From Dolichospermum sp. LEGE 00240 (GTDB taxonomy: Bacteria > Cyanobacteriota > Cyanobacteriia > Cyanobacteriales > Nostocaceae): a DNA stretch of 64,000 bases. This document shows positions 44,766 to 52,852 of this stretch, one piece after another; positions within the stretch are counted from its first letter, which is position 1; each line of letters starts with the position of its first letter. The notes under the pieces are model-generated. The model saw only the letters and a program-made list of their open reading frames with translations. It was not told the DNA's origin and made no database searches. Made by a program: the position numbers and the translations under genes. The DNA is taken from the NCBI RefSeq assembly GCF_015207875.1, contig NZ_JADEVZ010000013.1:1-64000 (forward strand). The letters are read 5' to 3'.

Positions 44766-45386
44766 CTATAGATGACCTTGCCAGCGCTGAATTGATACAC
44801 AGTCAATATCTAGTTGATCTAGGGCGCGAGCAACCACAAAATCAACTAAATCCTCAATGGTTTGAGGGTTGTGATACCAAGCAGGAATAGCGGGGACAAT
44901 CCTCACGCCAGTTTCCGCTAAGGTCGTTAAGTTCCGCAGGTGAATTAAGCTAAAGGGAGTTTCTCTGGGGACAATTACCAGTTTACGTCCTTCTTTAATT
45001 TGGACATCTGCGGCTCGTTCTAGTAAATCCGAACTGAGTCCCCCAGCCAGTTTGGCAACTGTACTCATACTACAAGGCATAATGATCATCCCCAAAGTTC
45101 GGAAAGAACCGCTGGCAATACCAGCACCAACATCACTCCAAGGATGACACCGAAGTTTCCCCTGTTCGGGAACTCCGGCTTGTTGTCGCCAAAATTGCTC
45201 TTGTTTATCTGGCTCTGCTGGCATTCGGATTTCCTGTTCTGCTTGCCAAACTATGTAAGTTGATTTAGAGGCTACCAGTTCAATCTGATATTCCGCTGCT
45301 AAGAGAAATTTGAGGGCGCGAACAGCGTAAATCAGACCGGATGCACCTGTTACCCCCAGGATTAAAGGTTTTGTGTTATTGGTCAT
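44766..45386 (-). CDS. ubiX: UbiX-like flavin prenyltransferase
   Basis: A 206-residue flavoprotein of the UbiX/Pad1 family. Start motif PLILGVTGASGLIYAVR (FMN-binding GASG at ~13), central MIIMPCSMSTVAKLAGGLSSDLLERAADVQIKEGRKLVIVPRETPFSLIHLRN, the core prenyl-transfer site. It makes prenylated FMN for UbiD-type decarboxylases. The family call is secure; the partner decarboxylase is not in the window. It lies 88 bp downstream of the RNB gene on the same strand; the gap holds short tandem repeats. Confidence 0.92.
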   Translation of the reverse strand: MTNNTKPLILGVTGASGLIYAVRALKFLLAAEYQIELVASKSTYIVWQAEQEIRMPAEPDKQEQFWRQQAGVPEQGKLRCHPWSDVGAGIASGSFRTLGMIIMPCSMSTVAKLAGGLSSDLLERAADVQIKEGRKLVIVPRETPFSLIHLRNLTTLAETGVRIVPAIPAWYHNPQTIEDLVDFVVARALDQLDIDCVSIQRWQGHL

Positions 45387-45473
45387 TAGTTAGTGGTCAG
45401 TGGTTATTGGTTATTGGTGATTGGTTATTGATTCACAGCAAAGAACAACTGACAACTGACAAAGAACAACTGA

Positions 45474-47828
45474 CTATTCCTCATCATAGGGTTCTTGATC
45501 AAAAGGGTCAGTTTTATTGGGTGAATAAATGTCTCCTGTATCGTCATCTTCATTGTTACCATTTGCGCCCATACTTTTGGGTAAACCATCAGCGCCAACG
45601 GTGACAAGATCAATTTGTTGACGGTAGTAATCAACACTTTTGACTTGTACCATGCAGCTATCGCCTAACCGGTAGGAAGCTCGATTTTTCCGCCCAAATA
45701 AAGCCTGTTGTCTGGCTCGATATTCGTACCAATCGTCTTTGAGGGAACTAACGTGAACTAGTCCTTCTACCCGTAAGGTATTAGCGAGATTGGTTTCTGT
45801 GGGCGATTCTACTGGGACTTCAATTTCCACAAAGAAACCGTAGGATTGAACACCGGTGATCACCCCTGGAAATACTTCGCCAATGCGTTGTTTCATTAAG
45901 GAAGCTTTTTGCAGTCCGGCTAAATCGGCTTCAGCTTCTTGCACTTCTTTTTCCCGGTCATTAATTTGCACAATGACTCTGGTTAAGTCACTTTGGATTT
46001 CTTGGTGCAGTTCTGGGGGGAGAACGTTCCAATTGATTTCTTCGTGACAATTGGAATGGCGCAGGTTAATCCGATCCTTGACGCGGGTATTTCGGCGATC
46101 GCGCCCATGTTCTATTAAGTGATGATACACCCGTTGTAAGAGGATGTCTGGATAACGACGTAAGGGGGCGGTGACGTGGACATATTGTGACAAAGCCAGT
46201 CCAAAATGAGAACCTTTGGTGGTGCTGTAGACGGAAGGCTTGAGGGTGTCTTGTAATAAATAGGTGAGAACTTGTTCCGAGGGGGAATCGGCAAAAGCTC
46301 CGGTCAAGTGTTGATAATCTAGGGGTTGGATTTCTAATTCTGGATCTAGTCCCAATTCCACACCTAAATTAACAGCTAGTTTGAGCATTTCCTGAACATC
46401 TTCGGGATCAGGTGTGCCTTGAACTCGCCATAAACTAGGAATCCCCAAGGCGCTGAGGTGATCAGCCATGAGTTGATTTACTAATATTACCAACTCTGTA
46501 ATCAGCGATCGCCCAGGTAAGTCATTCAAGACGACAGATCCCATTGATCCCTCATCATAATAGGGGTTATGACTAGGGGGGAGATTCAACTGTAAACTAC
46601 CGCGCTGTAGACGTACCTGTTTAACAGCTTTAGCTAACGTCTGCAAATCTGCTAATTTTTCCTGGACGGCGGCCGCTACTTTGCTGCTTTCACCGGCGAG
46701 AATGCTTTCTGTCTCCCCTTGACTGACAGCTACATCTACATTCATCACACTCGGTTGAATTTCCCACTCCTCCACTTGTCCCGATTCAGGGTTAATGGTG
46801 ATGATAAAGGAAAGAGCCAAGCGATCGCTCCCAGGCACTAAAGAACACCGTTCTGTCACCGCTGCTGGTAACATCGGCAATAACAATTCTCCCAGATAAA
46901 CTGACTTACCACGTTTGAGTGCTTCCCTGTCCAAAGCTTCATCCGCTTGAATGTAGTGGGAAACATCCGTAATGTGAAAAATTAATCGCCAATTGTCAGC
47001 GCTAATTTTTTCCATACTCAAGGCATTTTCTACCACCGACTCATCACCGTTGGTACTCTTAATAGTGAAGGTAAAAACATCACGTAAATCCAGGCGATTT
47101 TTCAGGTCTGCTTTCAGGAGTCTCTTGGGTAACTTCGCCGCTGCTTCGAGGATCGAATCGGGAAAAGTTCGGGATAAATCATGTTTACAAGTGACCAAAT
47201 CTATATCCGCTGCCGCTTCAGCATCACTACCCAAAATTTGCACAACTCGACCCAAAGGAGGATATTGTGCCAAGGGATAGCGGAGGATTTCTACGTGAGC
47301 CAAATGGTCAATAGCTTCCTCTAGCTTCATGTTGTTGAGTTGTAGTTTCAGTTCAAACAGCAATCTGTCATCCAAAGGAACAGCCCGAAACCCTTCCTCC
47401 ACCTGCTTAATTCTGGCGAGTAAAGTATGATTAGACCGCTCCATAATCAACTTCACCTCACCTTCAGGCGATCGCCGCCGGCTACCTTCCTTGAGGACTC
47501 TCACTAAAACGCGATCGCCATTCCAGGCATTACTCAAATGACTTTCGCGGATGTAAATATCCTCTGAGCCTTCGCTATCTTGAATCGCAAAACAAAAGCC
47601 CTTACTAGAGCAACGTAGTTTCGCCTCAATTAAGCCCTCTTCCGTAACGCGGCGATATTTCCCCCGTTCCTTCACCAAAAGCCCAATTTTTTCTAACACA
47701 TCCAAAGTAATTTGGAGTTTTTCTAGACTTTCTTCATCCTCACAACCCAGTTTCTTTTCTAGGACTTTACGGGCCACCAATTTATCATCTGTAAAATTGG
47801 CAAGAAGTGTAGCGATTGAAAATTCCAT
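45474..47828 (-). CDS. RNB-domain (RNase II/R-like) protein with altered catalytic motif
   Basis: A 784-residue protein with the RNase II/R layout: N-terminal winged-helix/cold-shock region (~1-220), RNB domain (~235-570) with HITDVSHYIQADEALDREA and VTAPLRRYPDILLQRVYHH, and C-terminal S1 domain (~650-735, VFPGVITGVQSYGFFVEIEV). At the catalytic loop the usual TID...D.DDA pattern reads TIKSTNGDESVVENAL (~259-274), so the four canonical metal-binding aspartates appear replaced by K, V, E and N. It may be an inactive or RNA-binding paralogue; the cyanobacterial Zam-like proteins are a candidate subgroup. The acidic C-terminus is low-complexity. Confidence 0.85.
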   Translation of the reverse strand: MEFSIATLLANFTDDKLVARKVLEKKLGCEDEESLEKLQITLDVLEKIGLLVKERGKYRRVTEEGLIEAKLRCSSKGFCFAIQDSEGSEDIYIRESHLSNAWNGDRVLVRVLKEGSRRRSPEGEVKLIMERSNHTLLARIKQVEEGFRAVPLDDRLLFELKLQLNNMKLEEAIDHLAHVEILRYPLAQYPPLGRVVQILGSDAEAAADIDLVTCKHDLSRTFPDSILEAAAKLPKRLLKADLKNRLDLRDVFTFTIKSTNGDESVVENALSMEKISADNWRLIFHITDVSHYIQADEALDREALKRGKSVYLGELLLPMLPAAVTERCSLVPGSDRLALSFIITINPESGQVEEWEIQPSVMNVDVAVSQGETESILAGESSKVAAAVQEKLADLQTLAKAVKQVRLQRGSLQLNLPPSHNPYYDEGSMGSVVLNDLPGRSLITELVILVNQLMADHLSALGIPSLWRVQGTPDPEDVQEMLKLAVNLGVELGLDPELEIQPLDYQHLTGAFADSPSEQVLTYLLQDTLKPSVYSTTKGSHFGLALSQYVHVTAPLRRYPDILLQRVYHHLIEHGRDRRNTRVKDRINLRHSNCHEEINWNVLPPELHQEIQSDLTRVIVQINDREKEVQEAEADLAGLQKASLMKQRIGEVFPGVITGVQSYGFFVEIEVPVESPTETNLANTLRVEGLVHVSSLKDDWYEYRARQQALFGRKNRASYRLGDSCMVQVKSVDYYRQQIDLVTVGADGLPKSMGANGNNEDDDTGDIYSPNKTDPFDQEPYDEE

Positions 47829-48681
47829 GCAGTGAACCGACCTTTGGTCAAAACATCATTTGTTGTCGAATCTGGCCTTTACTGTATCCCCTCACGGTTT
47901 ACAGACACTTGCTGCTGTACGAATTTCGCCCTTGGGTAGTGTTTCGTCTTCAAGGCAAGTCCGCTCATAGCGCGGCGTGGCATTAGCCATAGTCATTGTC
48001 AGCGGAAGCCCCTGCGTTGACTTCTCACTGCACGACAATCTCAGAGTTTGCTTGCATGACCCTTGACTTGATCTAAACAATCTTCACCATGCACTCCTGA
48101 TACTCAATAATTAAACACTAAGTAATTAGATAATGGATGAGTGAGAGACTTGGTTTGGAGAACTCTCTATACCATCCACGAGCTACAAACCGGCTTAACC
48201 ACAGGTGTTCGATAGTTTAGATATAAGGTAATCTCACGCCATCAGCATCTGATAACATAACGTGGCATTAGCCATGTCTTCACCAGCAGAAACCGCTGAA
48301 AACCCAATTCTCCCTTATGTAGAATCGGTAACAATCAGGTAAGCAGTAAAACACAGGCAACGAGGGCAAACCTTATCTTGATCATAAGGATAGTAGATTT
48401 AGAGCGCACTTCTTTAAAAATACTTCTAGATATCTAATTGGGTAATTAGTATAGCATTTAAAGATAGACAACAATTTGTGCTGAACAACTGCTAGTATCA
48501 GAACATATTTAAAATCGTGAGTGCTTAGTTCTCAGTAAAACTTTATATTGAAATATAGGGTTTTGTCTAGGGGATTGGTAATTGGTAATTGGTAATTGGT
48601 AATGGAGAAAAATTCTTGACTCATTCCCTATTCCCTGTTCCCTAATTAAGAACCGACGTTATTAGGAAAATTTAGATAAAA
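47829..48681. other. Long intergenic region upstream of two divergent genes
   Basis: 850 bp without a credible protein gene. CGTGGCATTAGCCAT occurs at ~47976 and ~48261. The tandem heptamer GGTAATT is repeated at 48573-48600. No tRNA, tmRNA or RNase P RNA was recognised. It holds the 5' region of the minus-strand RNB gene and the promoter of the 48682 gene. Confidence 0.5.
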
Positions 48682-49404
48682 ATGGTTGAAAGCATTATGT
48701 TGGCACAATTCCAGAACTTGTACCCCAACGGCAGTATTATCTCAGAACTAATAGAAATTTTTCAAGGGAAATATATCGTCCGTGTTAGTATACAACTCGA
48801 AGGCATCACCCGGGCAACAGGTATGGCCGGAGCAGAAACAGTAGAAGCAGCAGAAGACCAAGCCAGAGATAGAGCATTCACAGTTTTAGGCATCAAAAAC
48901 CTCCCAGTAGAAGCCACAAAATCAGCTTCACCATCAGTGACTCCACCACCCATCAAACCTACTTTACAGGAATCAAAACCTCTTCCTCCAGTCACCCACA
49001 CCACCACACCAACATCTACACCGCCCTTTCTAGAAGAGCAAATTAATCCTCAAATTACAAAACCAGAAATATTCCCCCATCCAGAACCAGAATATCCACC
49101 CTTAGCAGAAGTCCCTCCCAGCAATGTGACACCGTTCACCCCTCGGAGTTACACAGCTTACGAAGACGCTAGTGTCCAGTCAGCCATTGGTAAAAACAAA
49201 AGACGCAACGAACCAGTTAACTTATCTGATGTTATTGCTCAAACAGACGTAGAAATCGAGCGCTTAGGCTGGACACCAGAACAAGGAAAAGATTATCTAG
49301 TCAAAACCTACAGTAAACGAGGACGTTCGCTCCTGAGTGAAGAAGAACTCCGAAATTTTCTCACTTATCTCAAATCCCAACCAGACCCCATTGCGGGATT
49401 TTAA
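48682..49404 (+). CDS. Conserved cyanobacterial protein with Rad52/22-like N-domain (candidate)
   Basis: A 240-residue protein. Residues ~1-80 (LEGITRATGMAGAETVEAAEDQARDRAFTVLGI) show the beta-sheet plus Gly-Ala-Glu pattern reminiscent of single-strand-annealing Rad52/22 domains. Residues ~85-165 are a proline-rich linker. Residues ~185-240 are a helical domain (LGWTPEQGKDYLVKTYSKRGRSLLSEEELRNFLTYL). No membrane segment. The start ATG at 48682 has no clear Shine-Dalgarno sequence; a second Met follows five residues later. A DNA-repair or annealing role is a guess from pattern only. Confidence 0.6.
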   Translation: MVESIMLAQFQNLYPNGSIISELIEIFQGKYIVRVSIQLEGITRATGMAGAETVEAAEDQARDRAFTVLGIKNLPVEATKSASPSVTPPPIKPTLQESKPLPPVTHTTTPTSTPPFLEEQINPQITKPEIFPHPEPEYPPLAEVPPSNVTPFTPRSYTAYEDASVQSAIGKNKRRNEPVNLSDVIAQTDVEIERLGWTPEQGKDYLVKTYSKRGRSLLSEEELRNFLTYLKSQPDPIAGF

Positions 49405-49474
49405 ATTAAGTAGGGTTTGCTGAAAAAGTCTTTTCGTGAAGGCTAGGAGTCAGGAGTCACCGAGTCAGGAGGAA

Positions 49475-49642
49475 ACCTGAGTTCGATATAAGATAATTTT
49501 TGGAAAACTGCCCCAAATATGAGTCTCGAACCCTTATGATCTGGTTGAAAAAATCATAACTCTGTTCGCGTAGCGTCTCCGAAGGAGAAACTCCGTTCGC
49601 GTAGCGTCTCCGAAGGAGAAACTCCTAACACCGAACTCAGGT
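49475..49642. mobile_element. MITE family A, copy 3
   Basis: 168 bp with perfect inverted ends ACCTGAGTTCG (49475-49485) and CGAACTCAGGT (49632-49642). The internal GTTCGCGTAGCGTCTCCGAA module is present twice in tandem. No target duplication is evident at this copy. Confidence 0.8.
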
Positions 49643-49761
49643 CTAAGTGGGGTTTGCTGAAAACTTTAACCATAAAAATTATTTTAACTTTAACTTTAAC
49701 AGCGATCGCCGTCACCACAACCACAATCCGCTTAATATTCGTAAACTTGCTAAATAACCGT

Positions 49762-49783
49762 AGGGGCGCAGGGCCCGCGCCCT
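49762..49783. repeat. AGGGGCGCAGGGCCCGCGCCCT palindrome region
   Basis: A GC-rich hairpin followed by CTGTATTCTGC, a variant of the 31628 repeat family. Confidence 0.5.
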
Positions 49784-49882
49784 CTGTATTCTGCACTCCC
49801 CATTATATTTCATTCCCGCCTCGCTGTACTGAGAGGTTATCAGTTTTCATACAAAAATGTAGGGGTTTAGCACTGCTGATAT

Positions 49883-50060
49883 GTGTCAACTTAACGTAAA
49901 ACGGGCGGTTAGAAACCGCGCGTACAGAGGCAAAACCCACCTGCGTGGGTTTCAATCCTTGATTTTTTCTTAGTCCGCGCAGGCGGACTTTGTTTGTGTA
50001 GCCGCGTTCGCCCTTGGCGTGGCGAAGCCATATTCCATTCGCCAGGGCTTAAGTTGACAC
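49883..50060. mobile_element. 178-bp MITE enclosing a clover-like double hairpin
   Basis: Perfect 12-bp ends GTGTCAACTTAA (49883-49894) and TTAAGTTGACAC (50049-50060). Inside are the hairpins AAACCCACCTGCGTGGGTTT and AGTCCGCGCAGGCGGACT plus TTTGTTTGTGTAGCCGCG. The hairpins are shared with the copy at 32207-32288. Non-coding. Confidence 0.8.
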
Positions 50061-50127
50061 CATTAAGCTTTTGCTTTACCCCTACCTATACGAATCAATC
50101 CTGATTACTTCCTAACCTAACTTAATT

Positions 50128-51804
50128 CTAGAAAGTGAAGGTAGTCCGCAAAGTACCAACCAATTCGTTGGCGTTATTGTCGTTATGCTCAGGATTCAAG
50201 ATTACCAACACACCAGGAGTTACCAGGATGTTGTCGGAAAGCTTAATCTTGTACAGACCTTCGATGTGATAAGAATCGCCTGCTTCAAAACCTGCATTTT
50301 TCAAAGCATTGATATTTGATTGCCCACGTACTGCACTTTCAGTAATTTTAGGTGATTGACCAAAGATAAAACCCAGAGTATTACCTTCTCTCAAGAAGTC
50401 TTTGACACCTATTGTACTAGCCCAATAAAATATTTCAGCACTTTCTGGAGTACCGACTAAAGAACTAGCCGTTGTGTAACCTGCCCAACCGCCTAATGTA
50501 ATTTTTGGTGTAGGTTGCAAACTAACTTGTACACCGTAGTTGTTAGATTCAGTTCTATCGGCAGCAACAGTCCCCAGATTATTCGCCAAGGCACTTCCTG
50601 TCGTTCCGAATAAATTGGCAACACCTCTTTGATAACTATGGGCGTAGGTTAGACCAACGTTGATTGCTTTGTTAGGCTTGAAAGCCAACTGACCAAAGAT
50701 AGTGTTGCTACCATCGAACAGTCCGCTTCCAGCCACGGGGTTAGCAGCATTATCTCTACCTGTAGCAAAATAAGCCGCGCTCAAAACAAATTTATCATTA
50801 GGAGTGACGTTAACAGTGATACCTGCACCGTCATTTGCTAGACGGTAAATGGGGCTGAAACGTCCATAGCGAGATAAAGAACCTGAACCACTGCTTCTAA
50901 AGTCAGGGTTGAAAACATTGACGTTCTCGTTCAACTCACCACCAGTAGCATCAATCCTGACACGGATTTTGTCGCTCAAGTTGAAGGCGTAGTTAAGTTT
51001 GTCTATAGAAACGCTGTTATTGCTGTTAGCACCAGTGTCATAGCCCAAACGGCTCATATTAGTGCCAGTACCAGTATTTGCAGCGGCAGCAGCACCAGTG
51101 GGGTTATTATTGTTCCAAATATTCCCCGCATTCAACCGAGTTTGCAATTGGTCTTTACCAGTGAAGCTGGTGTTCAAAGTCAACCGCACTCGGTCAGAGA
51201 AAGTTGCATTGTTGTCTGAGTCTCTTGTTGGTGAGCCAGAAGCAACTGCTACCTTGTCCCCAAAAGCTTGGGATACGCTGAAAATGGCTTCTCCAGACAG
51301 TTTGGTGGTGGTAGAGAACTGATTAGCTTCTAGTTCGCCAGTCCGAGCTTCTAAAGCATCCACTTGACCGCGAATAGTTGCTAGTTCAGTGGAATATTCT
51401 TCCTGCAAGCGCTGTAAGGTAGCTAAGTCCTGCTTGCTTACCATGTCAGCAGTTGCAGTAGCAATAAGTTCATTAACGCGTTCTAAGCAGGAATTTAAAC
51501 CACTCGCAAATTCATAACGACTCAAGGCGCGATTACCACGAAAAGTACCGTCAGGATAACCACCAATTCCACAAGCATAACGTTCCATTAGTGATTGTAA
51601 AGCTTGAAACGCCCAATCGCTAGGTCGTACGTCAGAAAACCGAGAAACGGATGTTACTTGACCCAAACTGTTGGACTCTTGGGACAACTGAGCAACACTT
51701 GTTACTTGTTCGTTAGCTTCACCAGCAAAGGCGGCGTTACCAGTTAGTAGGCTCAAAGCAATAACAGGGCTAACTTTGAGGATGTTCCAAAAAGCTTTTT
51801 TCAT
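50128..51804 (-). CDS. SLH-domain carbohydrate/iron-type porin (SomA/OprB family)
   Basis: A 558-residue outer-membrane porin of the cyanobacterial type. The signal peptide is MKKAFWNILKVSPVIALSLLTG...AFAGEA. An SLH domain (~45-105: FSDVRPSDWAFQALQSLMERY...NRALSRYEFASGLNSCL) anchors it to peptidoglycan. A short coiled coil (~115-160) and a beta-barrel follow, ending in the outer-membrane signature LRTTFTF with terminal Phe. I prefer the ATG at 51804; a GTG seven codons upstream would add residues before the signal peptide. It moves small solutes or ions across the outer membrane. Confidence 0.92.
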   Translation of the reverse strand: MKKAFWNILKVSPVIALSLLTGNAAFAGEANEQVTSVAQLSQESNSLGQVTSVSRFSDVRPSDWAFQALQSLMERYACGIGGYPDGTFRGNRALSRYEFASGLNSCLERVNELIATATADMVSKQDLATLQRLQEEYSTELATIRGQVDALEARTGELEANQFSTTTKLSGEAIFSVSQAFGDKVAVASGSPTRDSDNNATFSDRVRLTLNTSFTGKDQLQTRLNAGNIWNNNNPTGAAAAANTGTGTNMSRLGYDTGANSNNSVSIDKLNYAFNLSDKIRVRIDATGGELNENVNVFNPDFRSSGSGSLSRYGRFSPIYRLANDGAGITVNVTPNDKFVLSAAYFATGRDNAANPVAGSGLFDGSNTIFGQLAFKPNKAINVGLTYAHSYQRGVANLFGTTGSALANNLGTVAADRTESNNYGVQVSLQPTPKITLGGWAGYTTASSLVGTPESAEIFYWASTIGVKDFLREGNTLGFIFGQSPKITESAVRGQSNINALKNAGFEAGDSYHIEGLYKIKLSDNILVTPGVLVILNPEHNDNNANELVGTLRTTFTF

Positions 51805-52019
51805 AAATTTTAGTCTCTCACACACCTAAATGAATCCAGTTTATGGTAAATTCCCAAGGAACTTATACATAAATTTCCTATGGTGATTCTACATCATTAA
51901 TGGCAATTAAAACAACTAAATATTAAAATTTTTATACAAGATGGTGATTTATTTATTATCTGGTAAATTTGAGATTATACTCTGCTTATGGTATGTATTG
52001 ATAACAATCAATATCAAAT

Positions 52020-52688
52020 TTACGATCGCTGACCTGTAACAATATATGTGACTCGTTGGGCAATATTGGTTGCGTGATCTGCCATCCGTTCTAAACAACG
52101 AATTGCTAAGGTTAACAGCAGAATTGGTTCCATGACTCCGGGAAAATTTTCCTGTTGGGCAAAGGTTTGATAAAGATGCTCATAAGCATTATCTACAGCA
52201 TCATCTAACTGCTTCATTCTTTGTCCACTGGTTTCATCCAAATCCGCTAAGGCTACCAAACAAGTTGCTAACATTGCTTGGGCGTGCTGGGACATAATGG
52301 CGATTTCTGGCAAGGAACTATGTTGAGGATAAGGAAAAAGTTTAATGGCAATTTCTGCTAGGTCTTTGGCATAATCCCCAATCCGTTCTAGGTCACGAAC
52401 TAACTGCATAAAAGCACTTAAACATCGCAAATCTTTTTCCGTAGGTGCTTGACGAATGATAATAGTTGTGCAATCGGATTCTATTTGCCGATAAAAGCGA
52501 TCAATTTTCTTATCTAATTTGGGTATTTGTTCCGCTGCTATCAAGTCACCGGCAAATAAGGCTTGATGACTCAGACGAAATGATTGTTCTACTAAAGCAC
52601 CCATGCGTAATAAATCCCGTTCTAAACGCCTAATGGAGCGTTCTATTTGCGGTATTTTATGATTTGGTGTATCAAATACAGTTTTCAC
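52020..52688 (-). CDS. phoU: Phosphate transport regulator PhoU
   Basis: A 222-residue protein of two three-helix PhoU repeats (IRRLERDLLRMGALVEQSF, then IVMSQHAQAMLATCLVALADLDET). It has the E/D-x3-D metal-binding residues (LVRDLERIGDYAKDLAEI, AIRCLERMADHATNIAQR). Starts at a GTG (52688). It represses the Pho response when phosphate is plentiful, acting with the SphS kinase. It lies downstream of sphR-sphS on the same strand, separated by the MITE at 52727-52852. Confidence 0.94.
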   Translation of the reverse strand: MKTVFDTPNHKIPQIERSIRRLERDLLRMGALVEQSFRLSHQALFAGDLIAAEQIPKLDKKIDRFYRQIESDCTTIIIRQAPTEKDLRCLSAFMQLVRDLERIGDYAKDLAEIAIKLFPYPQHSSLPEIAIMSQHAQAMLATCLVALADLDETSGQRMKQLDDAVDNAYEHLYQTFAQQENFPGVMEPILLLTLAIRCLERMADHATNIAQRVTYIVTGQRS

Positions 52689-52726
52689 ACTGGTTATATA
52701 AAAAGTGTATATATTTCATCAACTAT

Positions 52727-52852
52727 AACGTGAGTTCGACATAACGATAATTTGTGGAAAACTGCCCCAAGTATGAGTCTCAAACCCTGATGATCTCGTT
52801 GAGAAAATCATAACTCCGTTCGCGTAGCGTCTCCGAACTCCGAACTCACGTT
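52727..52852. mobile_element. MITE family A, copy 4, between sphS and phoU
   Basis: Inverted ends AACGTGAGTTCG (52727-52738) and CGAACTCACGTT (52841-52852). AACTATAA flanks on both sides (52721-52728 and 52853-52860), suggesting target duplication. The right end overlaps the sphS stop codon (TAA, read from 52853 to 52851). Note that the end sequence differs from copies 2 and 3 (CGTGAG for CCTGAG) but both arms changed together, so pairing is kept. Confidence 0.82.

Noticed and set aside
47892-48080. 62-codon minus-strand frame upstream of the RNB gene
   Set aside because: No recognisable content or ribosome binding site; leader-like sequence.
49654-49899. 81-codon frame MLKTLTIKIILTLTLTAIA...
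   Set aside because: The start lies in a dispersed GGGTTTGCTGA repeat (TTG start) and the rest passes through a GC-rich hairpin repeat; likely not translated, though the first 30 residues resemble a membrane segment.
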